From Tardiphaga sp. (GTDB lineage Bacteria; Pseudomonadota; Alphaproteobacteria; Rhizobiales; Xanthobacteraceae), in NCBI RefSeq assembly GCF_028290495.1, contig NZ_JAQGJT010000068.1, forward strand, positions 1 to 43,843: a stretch of DNA of 43,843 nucleotides, written 5' to 3'. A program made the position numbers and the translations under genes. Shown in pieces: positions 8,936 through 17,047 of the stretch. Each line of letters starts with the position of its first letter. Position 1 is the first letter of the stretch. The notes under the pieces were generated by a model, which searched no databases, was not told where the DNA came from, and worked only from the letters and a program-made list of their open reading frames with translations.

Positions 8936-9165
8936 CGTGACAACTCAGGTGAGCTTTTATGTATGACCATTTTCATGACACAGCCTTCGTCTGTCGTTTG
9001 TCGATGTGGCAATGGAGGTAGCCACAACGAGGTAGACGCACCAATCGCGGCAATTAAGTAGATCACGCCCGCATTGTCTGAACCATTCTTGACCCGCTCG
9101 TTCGCGCGCGATTACGCTGTGGTGCGCACTTGAGCCAGCACTCCCAGCACACTCAAGGAAACACC

Positions 9166-9681
9166 ATGAACAGATCATTCGTCGTCTTCGCCGGCGTGGC
9201 CGCCATTGGGCTCACCTTGGTGCTGAGTACCCAAACCAGCGGCTCTGCGGAAATCAGAACTTCTTCCAAAATGAATGTTAGCGCCAAGATGACCACCGGC
9301 GCCACCCGAACGCAGCCACATCGGCTCGTTGTGCAGGTTGACGTCAATGACCCCGCAACAATGAATCTCGCTCTCAATAATGTCAGCAATGTAGCTCAGC
9401 ATTACAGCGAGCTCGGCCAAAAGGTTGAGATCGAAGTGGTCGCCTTTGGACCAGGACTGCACATGCTGCGAGATGACACCTCTCCCGTCAAAGCGCGCAT
9501 CAAATCCATGAACGAAACCATGCCACAGCTCACCTTTTCAGCATGCGGGAATACCCGCGAGAATATGACAAAAGTTGAGGCGAAAGATATTCCTCTTATC
9601 TCGCAGGCGAAGGTCACCAAATCCGGAGTGGTCCGGCTCATGGAGCTGCAAGAGCAAGGCTGGAGCTACCTGCGACCTTGA
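9166..9681 (+). CDS. secreted DsrE-like protein
   Basis: A 171-residue protein. An N-terminal signal peptide (MNRSFVVFAGVAAIGLTLVL) is followed by a DsrE/DsrF-like alpha/beta domain: HRLVVQVDVNDPATMNLALN, then HYSELGQKVEIEVVAFGPGL, LTFSACGNT and VRLMELQEQGWSYLRP. AAGGAAAC before the ATG at 9166 fixes the start; an in-frame ATG at 9130 is less likely. DsrE-like proteins handle sulfur on a conserved cysteine, and one cysteine is present here in SACGNT. Exported single-domain relatives are common in proteobacteria, with unknown roles. It is transcribed divergently from the coiled-coil gene and has no obvious link to the polysaccharide genes. Confidence 0.82.
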   Translation: MNRSFVVFAGVAAIGLTLVLSTQTSGSAEIRTSSKMNVSAKMTTGATRTQPHRLVVQVDVNDPATMNLALNNVSNVAQHYSELGQKVEIEVVAFGPGLHMLRDDTSPVKARIKSMNETMPQLTFSACGNTRENMTKVEAKDIPLISQAKVTKSGVVRLMELQEQGWSYLRP

Positions 9682-10113
9682 TTCCAGGGGACTCTTTTGC
9701 GAGCTGAATCTCGTTCCGACCTGTCGGATCCGGTTGTCGAGGATCAGGAATGGGACGACGCGATGGCTCGCTCAATGACCGGTCGGTTGACGGACAAGTG
9801 CGGGTCGACCACGAGGTCAAGATGGCCGCCGGTAATCGGAATGACGTCGAGGCGCAAGAATGGCGCCGACAATGGCGTCGATGTCCGGAACGGCCCGTAG
9901 TCAGCCACTCCAACCTACAACCTTGATGCAAGTCCAGGTTCTACGCCCTCGCCGCGGGAGCCGTTGCATTGCGCCACGCCCAGTGGGACGCCAAAAATTT
10001 GCAATATCATTCTGACCGTTCGACACGGCTGACGTAAGTGCGGTTGATCCACACACCCGTGGACCAATGCTTCCTTTATCGTAAGTTGATCAAATTTCGA
10101 TAGCGCAGGCAGC
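9682..10113. other. intergenic region with one gene remnant
   Basis: A 432-base gap between the convergent DsrE-like gene and the adenylation-carrier-thioesterase gene. It holds the degenerate gene tail described at 9744-9856. I see no intact gene, terminator with a T-run, or tRNA in the rest. Confidence 0.7.
9744..9856 (-). pseudogene. degenerate duplicate of the 3' end of the A-T-TE gene
   Basis: Bases 9744-9855 align without gaps to 10114-10225, the last 37 codons of the neighbouring gene, at an offset of exactly 370 bases and about 85% identity by eye. Read on the minus strand, the copy encodes RLDVIPITGGHLDLVVDPHL then SVNRPVIERAIASSHS and a stop; the parent reads QLDLIPIAGGHLDLVVEPHL then AVNLPVIERSVASSYS and a stop. 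The thioesterase histidine (GGHLD) is kept and most differences are conservative. Upstream the frame runs only to a TAG near 9920, with no start and no thioesterase core. It is the surviving tail of a second copy or of a related thioesterase gene. Confidence 0.85.
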
Positions 10114-12837
10114 TCAGGAATAGGACGACGCGACGGATCGCTCGATGACCGGTAGGTTGACGGCGAGATGCGGCTCGACAACGAGATCAAGATGGCCGCC
10201 GGCGATCGGAATGAGGTCTAGCTGCGCAAACATAGACTCCCAGCCAAGATGCGCTGGCAACCCGCGCCGATTACAAAGGAATAGCGTTCCGGTGATAGGC
10301 AAGCGGCCTTTGGCACCCGCCAGCCAGCGGCCGAATGCTTGCATCCGGAGAATCTCCTCGAGTTCCAACCTGAGCATAAAGCGGGTACCTGCCAGATGCG
10401 TCCAAGCCTTCGCATCGATAATTCGGCAGAATTTCACTTCCCAGCGAAGACGAACAACGCATTTCGCGATCGAGCGACAAAGCATTCGGTACATTGTGAC
10501 CCGGTGCGATCTAATTCGCTGCAGCGTACGTGACATGGTCTCCTGATAGTGACGCTTGCGGGGGCCAATATTGGTGTCCAGAATGCCGAGAAACTTTACC
10601 GAACGGCCTTCCGCGATCAGCCGGCTAGCCACTTCAAAAGCCACACCGCCGCCTAATGAGTAACCGATCAAACGTATGTCGCCGCGAGGCTGAACGGCGT
10701 TGATCTGTTCCAAAGCCAACGCAGCCATGTCGTCGATCGAGCCGCGTCCAGCCAGGGTCGAAGTCAGGTCCGGGTAGCGGATCGGGATCACATGAGCGAC
10801 CTTGCTTAATTGCGCTCCGAATGCGGCCATGCTCGGACCATAGCCCATTGAGCCTGGCAATATCACAAGATGAGGGAGGCGCTCTTCATCGTGTTCCTGC
10901 CGCTCCGATCTACCTCCGATGGCGACGGTCCGAATCATATCGGCTGCGCTCATGTCCACCGTGAAGGCTTCCATATTGAGCTCTTGGCCGATCAGCTCTT
11001 CCAGGTCCATCACGCAGCGCAAAAGCTTGAGTGAATCGCCGCCTGCCTCGTCCCAGCGACCGGTAACATCGGCCGTGCCGAGGATTCGGGTCCACACCTG
11101 CTCCACGACTTTCTTGGCGTGCATTGTTTCGTTCAAGTCAGGCTGTCGAGGCGATGGCGAACCTCCTCGGCTTTCAAGATCCAGCGCCTTGAGTTTCGCG
11201 ACGTCGATCTTTCCTCCCGCGAGGCGCGGAATTTCCACGACCTCATGCAATCTGGTCGGATGTAATGCGGTGGGAAGTTTCTGCCTGATGATGTCTCGAA
11301 CGTCAGTTGTAAAAGTAGCCTCCGCGTGATCACCGCATGATGCGAAGACAACCAACTCGTTTGAATCGGTGACGATAGCGACGGCGTCCCGCACCCAAGG
11401 AATCCCGCGTACCACAGTTTCGAGTTCGGCCGGCTCGACACGCCGTCCATTAATTTTGAGCTGACGTCCTTTTCGTCCGACCACCTGCAATAACCCGTAC
11501 TCATTGACAACAACGAGGTCGCCTGTCGGGAAGATGCGACAGCGTTTATCACCTGGGTCCGGTAGTGCAGGGAAAAGCCCGCCGTTCTCCCAGTAACCAA
11601 GTAGAACATACATACTCTTGACGACCAGCTCTCCGACTTCGCCGGCGGGGACAGGTGTCCCGCTGTCGTCAACGACGGCATATGAGAGCCCCGGCAGCAA
11701 ATAGCCAACAGGAACGCTGAAATCCTGTTCTTTGAAATCGTTCGGAAGGAACCACTGCGTGCCGGTGGTTTCGGTCGACGAATAGCTGATCTGGATGAAG
11801 CAGTGGGGCTGCACCACTTTTCGAACGAGCGCGATATCCGTCCACAACACCTTCTCACCGCCCAGTCGGACAATCCGAAGCGATTCGAAATCGTCGGCCT
11901 CGCTCGCGGCAACCACTGCGCGCAGGAGAGCAGGAACGATGTACGTGATTGTTACCCGCTGCGACCGAAGCTGACGCAGCAGACCGCGAAGGCCGAGAGC
12001 CTCGACGTCCGCCATATGCAATCTTGCGCCGGTCATCAAGGCGGAGAGCATCTCTCTACAGCCTGCGATGGTCGTGGGACCGCTCAAAGGCATGAATACG
12101 TCCGCAGCATCTATGTGACATGCATCCACATATTGCTGGACGCGCTGGAGAAGGCTGCGTTGGCTGTTCACAACGCCCTTTGGCTGTCCCGTGCTGCCCG
12201 AGGTGTAGAGCACAACGGCAGGTGCATCTACCGGGGTTGGCGCAAGCGGTGAGGCGGCGGCTGAAGGTTCGCTGACTTGCGTAATATCGAGCAACTGCAG
12301 GCCGGCTTTTTCGATCCACTCTGAATTGCTGTTGTCCTGGCCGATCAGCAGAGAAATCCGCGCAGTTGCGACGATGGCCGTCATTCGTTGGACTGGATCG
12401 CGCGTATTGAGCAGGACCAAGGGTCTTCCCGCCGCCATACATGCAAGCATCGCGATCGGCTGCCAGACCGAATTTCGCAACACCGACCCGACGGCTTGTC
12501 CTTCGGGGACTGCTGTTGAAATTACCTGGGCCAGCGTCAAAATCCGGGCCAAAAAATCCGAATACGTGATTTGGTGGGCACTATCGCTGACAGCCACTCT
12601 GTCAGAAAATCTCTTTGCGATTGCACTGAGGTGCTCGATCGCGGGCACGCTGGAAAAATCTGCTCCCATCCGATCGTACGGCCGATTAACAGGGCCTCCC
12701 ATATCGAGAGGAAACTCGGGAGATCTCATCCAGCGAGCGTTTTCTGCCTCCCCCCTTTCTCCAAAAAATGAGCTTTGGTCAGCGAAGCGTTTTACGCTTT
12801 TCGGCAATGAGGCATCAGAAGGTGTCTGAAGTTGCAT
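10114..12837 (-). CDS. NRPS-like adenylation / carrier / thioesterase protein (A-T-TE)
   Basis: A 907-residue three-domain protein. The adenylation domain (about 55-555) carries VLYTSGSTGQPKGVV near 209-223, YSSTETTGTQW, TGDLV and the lysine motif PRLAGGKIDVAKLK. The carrier domain (about 570-640) has WDEAGGDSLKLL, with the phosphopantetheine serine near 602. The alpha/beta-hydrolase thioesterase (about 650-907) has GYSLGGG, with the nucleophile near 727, and GGHLDLV, with the histidine near 882. There is no condensation domain. Such proteins activate an acid, hold it as a thioester and release or transfer it through the TE. It lies 114 bases behind the kinase-flippase gene on the same strand, so it probably belongs to the polysaccharide operon. 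The ATG at 12837 is preferred over a GTG four codons upstream. Confidence 0.9.
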   Translation of the reverse strand: MQLQTPSDASLPKSVKRFADQSSFFGERGEAENARWMRSPEFPLDMGGPVNRPYDRMGADFSSVPAIEHLSAIAKRFSDRVAVSDSAHQITYSDFLARILTLAQVISTAVPEGQAVGSVLRNSVWQPIAMLACMAAGRPLVLLNTRDPVQRMTAIVATARISLLIGQDNSNSEWIEKAGLQLLDITQVSEPSAAASPLAPTPVDAPAVVLYTSGSTGQPKGVVNSQRSLLQRVQQYVDACHIDAADVFMPLSGPTTIAGCREMLSALMTGARLHMADVEALGLRGLLRQLRSQRVTITYIVPALLRAVVAASEADDFESLRIVRLGGEKVLWTDIALVRKVVQPHCFIQISYSSTETTGTQWFLPNDFKEQDFSVPVGYLLPGLSYAVVDDSGTPVPAGEVGELVVKSMYVLLGYWENGGLFPALPDPGDKRCRIFPTGDLVVVNEYGLLQVVGRKGRQLKINGRRVEPAELETVVRGIPWVRDAVAIVTDSNELVVFASCGDHAEATFTTDVRDIIRQKLPTALHPTRLHEVVEIPRLAGGKIDVAKLKALDLESRGGSPSPRQPDLNETMHAKKVVEQVWTRILGTADVTGRWDEAGGDSLKLLRCVMDLEELIGQELNMEAFTVDMSAADMIRTVAIGGRSERQEHDEERLPHLVILPGSMGYGPSMAAFGAQLSKVAHVIPIRYPDLTSTLAGRGSIDDMAALALEQINAVQPRGDIRLIGYSLGGGVAFEVASRLIAEGRSVKFLGILDTNIGPRKRHYQETMSRTLQRIRSHRVTMYRMLCRSIAKCVVRLRWEVKFCRIIDAKAWTHLAGTRFMLRLELEEILRMQAFGRWLAGAKGRLPITGTLFLCNRRGLPAHLGWESMFAQLDLIPIAGGHLDLVVEPHLAVNLPVIERSVASSYS

Positions 12838-12951
12838 GACCCTACTCACCGCTGTGGAAGAAAAATCTCTAGGCTATTAAACGGTTACTGGCATCCCTCG
12901 CATGAGGAGGACACCGCAGCTCAATTTTGCGTCGTCGATCCATTTCTCAGG

Positions 12952-15105
12952 CTAGCTCGTGGCTGCCGGCCGGCGAAACTCCACAATCGCAAAGAACAGA
13001 CCTGCAATCATGTTTATGCGCTTGTAGATGTAGATCGCCATAGCCGCATTCCAAACCACGTTCGTGGTGGCCGTCGCAACAGCAGCGCCTATTGCTCCAA
13101 AGTAGGCGATTCCGATCAAACAAGCTGCAATGTTGATGATAGCTCCGACCATCATCATGGCGGCTGCTGCACGTTCGTGTCCCATCATCGTCAAAAGACT
13201 TTGCTGCGGACCGGTTGCGGCTGCGACGATCTGTCCGAGGACAAGAATTTTCGCAATTGACGCTGTTGCGACGAAATCTTCTCCGAAAAGCCGGAGCAGC
13301 GGCTCCGTCAGGAACAAGAGTGGAAGTGCCAGAGCGATCGTTCCGGCCAGCGAAAGGACGGTCGCTCGGGCAAACAGGCTTTGAAGCGCCGTTTCATTCT
13401 GCTGTGCGTGAAGCTTCGAGACGGTTGGCGCAAAGAACGTTGCCACCGCCATACGAGGCAGAACAAGAAAGAGGGCCAAATTCAGCCCTAGCGCGAAGAT
13501 GCCCGCCGCACGAGTGTCGCCGCTCCAACCTAGCAGGATCACGCCTGCGCGGCTCATGAGTACATCGAGCCCGATCATGATCATGACGGGAAGGGCGAGG
13601 TGCCACCAATCGCTGGGGGCGTAAGCAGACACAGCGGACCGTAGTTGCGGCGGCCAAAGTTTGCGCAAGCTTAGTCCGAGAATGCCCGCGGTGACGGCGG
13701 AGCTTGCCATTAAAGCCATCAAGACCGTCGTGGCGTTGACTGCGGTGGCGCCGAACATCCCGGCGAGCACAACCAGCGCGACCATAAGACCATCCCGAAC
13801 GATGCGCTCGGGAGCAATCGCAGAAATGACGCCGCCCAGCGCGCGCACTGTGGCAGAGCCGATCACAACCAGCGTGACCAGTGGGACGGTGGCCATGCCG
13901 ATCGCCAGTTCGCGCGGAAAGCCGTCGGCCAGCAACAACACGGTGGCAGCTCCGCAGATTGCGATCACCATCGCAGCCAGGAACGACCGTCCGAACGCAA
14001 ATCGAATAATTCCGCGCGCTAACGACCACTGCTCCGTCGCGCAATAGGCCGCTAGAAACCGCAGAAGGACCACGTTGAATCCGAGTGCTGCGATGTAGGA
14101 GAGAAGAGTCGTCCAGGCCGAGACGTACGAATAGATACCGTAGCTCGGCGCTCCAATCTTGCGGGCAATTACAAGTTGAGCCAGGCAGGTCAGCCCGGCA
14201 CCACCAACGTAGACAACGAAGGCCCATAGGCTTGCGCTAGAGAGGCTTCGGCTGAGTTCCGGTGCGGATTGAACTGTGGCAATAGCGATATTCTGTGGCG
14301 CTGACGGGGCTGACGCGAACTTTCCAGTGCAGGATCCGGGGCTATCGGGCCCCGGGTCGGACCGCGAGTGCGCCGTTTTATCAATTCCCACCTTAATGGA
14401 AATTTCCTCTTCGACGAGGTCGAGGGCTCTAAGCATGAGGTTCGGGTCAAGCGAATTAACGCAAATCATTCGCTGATGCTCGGTCTCGAGCAGCGAGCCA
14501 ACGTAGTCGGTAATCGGCTTTGCTTCGAGAAATGTGTCTACATCAGCTTCGAACCATCTCTCCGCGAACGTTGCTTGGCGCGTCCGCTCATGAAGGCGCT
14601 CTTCCAACAGCTCCTTCGGAGCATCGAAGCGAATCAGCAGGTCCGGTTGCGTCCTCATGCCGATTGCAATCGCGATCGCTTTCTCGTCTGCCCGGCTGAA
14701 CAGTGCCAGGGTGCAGACGGCCTGTACAAGCCCCTGGTCGAATAAGATGATGTGATCCAGCTTGTGCGAGTCCTTCCATACACAGGAAAGCCGAATAATG
14801 TACTGACTAAGTCTGATCCGCCAAATGGGGTTCCTGGGTGGCATCAGTCGGAGCAGATCCCGCGCCAGGCGCAGTCCGCGGGCATTTGCGACCGGCCGGC
14901 ACAAGATGACGATGGTGGCGAAGATCGCGCGGGTGATGCGCAGCAGCGCTGGAACGAATCCGCCGCGGCTCAGAAAATTGCGATCAGAAAGTGGTAATGT
15001 AAGTACAAGATCGACCGTATACCCACGGTCACGCAAGCGCTGAGCGAGCGCTCGGTTAAAGGTTGTCTTGCCTGCGCCAGGCGGGCCGAAAGTCTCGATA
15101 ATCAT
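12952..15105 (-). CDS. P-loop kinase fused to a Wzx-type polysaccharide flippase
   Basis: A single uninterrupted frame of 717 residues. Residues 1-240 form a nucleotide kinase-like domain: Walker A GPPGAGKTT (7-15), a candidate catalytic HIILFDQG (about 118-125), and a lid-like LLEERLHERTRQ (about 166-177), the pattern of thymidylate-kinase-type P-loop enzymes. A polar Ser/Pro-rich linker (about 241-287) follows. Residues 288-717 form a multi-span MATE/Wzx-type flippase with about 12-14 hydrophobic segments, starting ASLWAFVVYVGGAGLTCLAQ. Flippases move lipid-linked repeat units across the inner membrane; the soluble kinase would face the cytoplasm. AGAGGG before the ATG supports the start. 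It lies eight bases after the Wzz-like gene. The kinase substrate is unknown. Confidence 0.9.
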   Translation of the reverse strand: MIIETFGPPGAGKTTFNRALAQRLRDRGYTVDLVLTLPLSDRNFLSRGGFVPALLRITRAIFATIVILCRPVANARGLRLARDLLRLMPPRNPIWRIRLSQYIIRLSCVWKDSHKLDHIILFDQGLVQAVCTLALFSRADEKAIAIAIGMRTQPDLLIRFDAPKELLEERLHERTRQATFAERWFEADVDTFLEAKPITDYVGSLLETEHQRMICVNSLDPNLMLRALDLVEEEISIKVGIDKTAHSRSDPGPDSPGSCTGKFASAPSAPQNIAIATVQSAPELSRSLSSASLWAFVVYVGGAGLTCLAQLVIARKIGAPSYGIYSYVSAWTTLLSYIAALGFNVVLLRFLAAYCATEQWSLARGIIRFAFGRSFLAAMVIAICGAATVLLLADGFPRELAIGMATVPLVTLVVIGSATVRALGGVISAIAPERIVRDGLMVALVVLAGMFGATAVNATTVLMALMASSAVTAGILGLSLRKLWPPQLRSAVSAYAPSDWWHLALPVMIMIGLDVLMSRAGVILLGWSGDTRAAGIFALGLNLALFLVLPRMAVATFFAPTVSKLHAQQNETALQSLFARATVLSLAGTIALALPLLFLTEPLLRLFGEDFVATASIAKILVLGQIVAAATGPQQSLLTMMGHERAAAAMMMVGAIINIAACLIGIAYFGAIGAAVATATTNVVWNAAMAIYIYKRINMIAGLFFAIVEFRRPAATS

Positions 15106-15113
15106 GCGACCCT

Positions 15114-17033
15114 CTAATTTCGGGATCTCAGGTTGGACGTTGCGGAGCGCTTGATGTCGATTGCGGCGTTGCCCGTCGCCCTCCGGGTGACTGCTGCCTT
15201 CATCCGCTGGCTGAGCGCGACCCAGATCCCCTTGGGCAGTTGCTCTGCGCGCCCACCGAACTGGTTACCCTGTGACGGATCTGCGCGAGTTAAGACTGAT
15301 GAAAATCTGGTATTCTGGGCTACGTTGAGATGTTCTGTCCGAGCGAGCTGGTGCAGCGTGGTCCGCGCCATTTCTCGATGGGTGACTCCGCAATGGATGG
15401 CGAGCAAAACGTGATCAGCCCAACTCGCCAGAAGTCTTGCTTCCGGAGCTTCCAGCAGCGAGGGGCCGTCGATAACGACCAGGTCGTAGGCGTCATTCAT
15501 TTGTCGGAGCAACGCAGGGATTTTTGGATTTGCGAGTACCCGGAGCCGAATTTCTTCAGACAAGCCTGCCGCCAGATAGTCAATGCCAGTATCCTGGATA
15601 GGTTCGACGACGTCTGACAGTGGACGGTCGTGCGTTAACAGACCGAGCAAACTGGCGCTCTCGTCACCGCGTCGACCGGAAAATTGACCGAAGTCCAGGA
15701 GTAGAGTACGCAGCCCGAATCGAGCGGCGTAGAGACCAAGGCCCCGTGCAAGTGTTGTCTTGCCTTCGCCGCTAATACTGGAGCTCACAAGAACAATACG
15801 CTGCGATCGTGGAGCTGTCGGGCCAGAGGTCAGGATAGATACCAGAATGGAGCGAATTGCTCTGGCATAGTGACTCGCGGGTTGCCCCAAAGAATATTGT
15901 GGATTTTTACCGAGATCCGGCGGGATCGAAGGTACCAATCCGAAGCATGGAATACGGAGAAATTCCGTAGCCTCGGTCTCCGTATGCAGGGTCCGATCGA
16001 GACGACTTAGTATCACGGCGAGAACGCAGCTGAGCAGAGCGAAGATAATTGCAGCAGGAGGAACAATAAGAAGCGGGTGCAACGAGTTCGGGCGCTCTGG
16101 CGGCGAGGCAGTGGCGAGAAGACTGACGTCTGGTTGTACGACCAGACCCCTCGCAGTTAGCTCCTGCCGCCGCCGCAGGAGCGTTTCAAACTGCTGTGCC
16201 AGCGTTGTTACCCGCCATTCCAGCGTGTCACGCGAGGAAGAGGACGGGCCAAGACGGTAAGTTTTTAGTTCCTCCTCCGCCTTTGCAAGATCGCTCTGAA
16301 CCTTGGATGATTGCGTCGAAAGGGAGTTCAAAGCCTGTTCTACTTCGCTTTGTTTCTGGCGCGTGACCTCGTCGACATACGATTGTGCGACCGTATTGGC
16401 GATGTCCGCCGCGCGCTGCGGATCGGAACTCGTAGCGGTAACGCCGATGATCCTGGAGCGACGTTCCTGGCCAGCCCTCAGGCTGCGCTTTAGCGCGGTG
16501 AGTGCGGCGCCTTCACTTGTTTCGTGTTTTTTGAAAAGGATCAACTCCTTGGTCGCTAACCATGCGTTACCAAGGTGCGTGAGCAAGATTTGCACCCCGG
16601 TTCGCGACCTTGTCCGATCACTGTTCTTCGCGTCTTCGAGCGCGCTGAGCGCAGGGAGAACTCGCCGTAAGTATGCATCGGACAGCAGTACTGTGACGTG
16701 GGTATCGATGATGGACTCCTCGGCGCCGGGCGTAGGTGCTGCGGAAGCACCGCTGCCGAGAGCATCAGATCCACCCGATTGTCGAACATCAATAGCAAGT
16801 GCAGCCGTCGCCAGGTAAGAAGGTGGCATTAGAAGGTTGACGACCGCGACGAGCAGGGTCCCCACGACAATTATCGTGACGACGAGCCGCCTGTATTTCC
16901 GCACACTATCGATCACTTGCTTCAACGTGTGCAGGCCGTCGTGTGATACGAGAGATCGTTCCGACTCGTTCTCCGTCAGGTCCGGCGAAAGAGCCGTTAG
17001 CGGTCGAATGCGGTTGCCTACCAACGCTTCCAT
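15114..17033 (-). CDS. Wzz / BY-kinase-like chain-length regulator with degenerate kinase motifs
   Basis: A 639-residue inner-membrane protein. Transmembrane helix 1 lies at about 49-67, followed by a Wzz-type periplasmic region with coiled coil (about 205-260), helix 2 at about 320-343, and a cytoplasmic P-loop domain. Walker A is intact (SGEGKTT, 421-427). Walker A' reads LLLDFGQF (about 444-451), where bacterial tyrosine kinases have an LLIDxDxR-type motif, so the second acid is lost. Walker B is VVIDGP (519-524). The tail (about 600-639) has no tyrosine at all, so the usual autophosphorylated tyrosine cluster is missing. It probably sets polymer length with the Wzy- and OPX-like proteins nearby, while kinase activity is doubtful. 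It sits between the amidotransferase and kinase-flippase genes, with very short gaps. Confidence 0.9.
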   Translation of the reverse strand: MEALVGNRIRPLTALSPDLTENESERSLVSHDGLHTLKQVIDSVRKYRRLVVTIIVVGTLLVAVVNLLMPPSYLATAALAIDVRQSGGSDALGSGASAAPTPGAEESIIDTHVTVLLSDAYLRRVLPALSALEDAKNSDRTRSRTGVQILLTHLGNAWLATKELILFKKHETSEGAALTALKRSLRAGQERRSRIIGVTATSSDPQRAADIANTVAQSYVDEVTRQKQSEVEQALNSLSTQSSKVQSDLAKAEEELKTYRLGPSSSSRDTLEWRVTTLAQQFETLLRRRQELTARGLVVQPDVSLLATASPPERPNSLHPLLIVPPAAIIFALLSCVLAVILSRLDRTLHTETEATEFLRIPCFGLVPSIPPDLGKNPQYSLGQPASHYARAIRSILVSILTSGPTAPRSQRIVLVSSSISGEGKTTLARGLGLYAARFGLRTLLLDFGQFSGRRGDESASLLGLLTHDRPLSDVVEPIQDTGIDYLAAGLSEEIRLRVLANPKIPALLRQMNDAYDLVVIDGPSLLEAPEARLLASWADHVLLAIHCGVTHREMARTTLHQLARTEHLNVAQNTRFSSVLTRADPSQGNQFGGRAEQLPKGIWVALSQRMKAAVTRRATGNAAIDIKRSATSNLRSRN

Positions 17034-17047
17034 GGCGGCTTGTTCCT

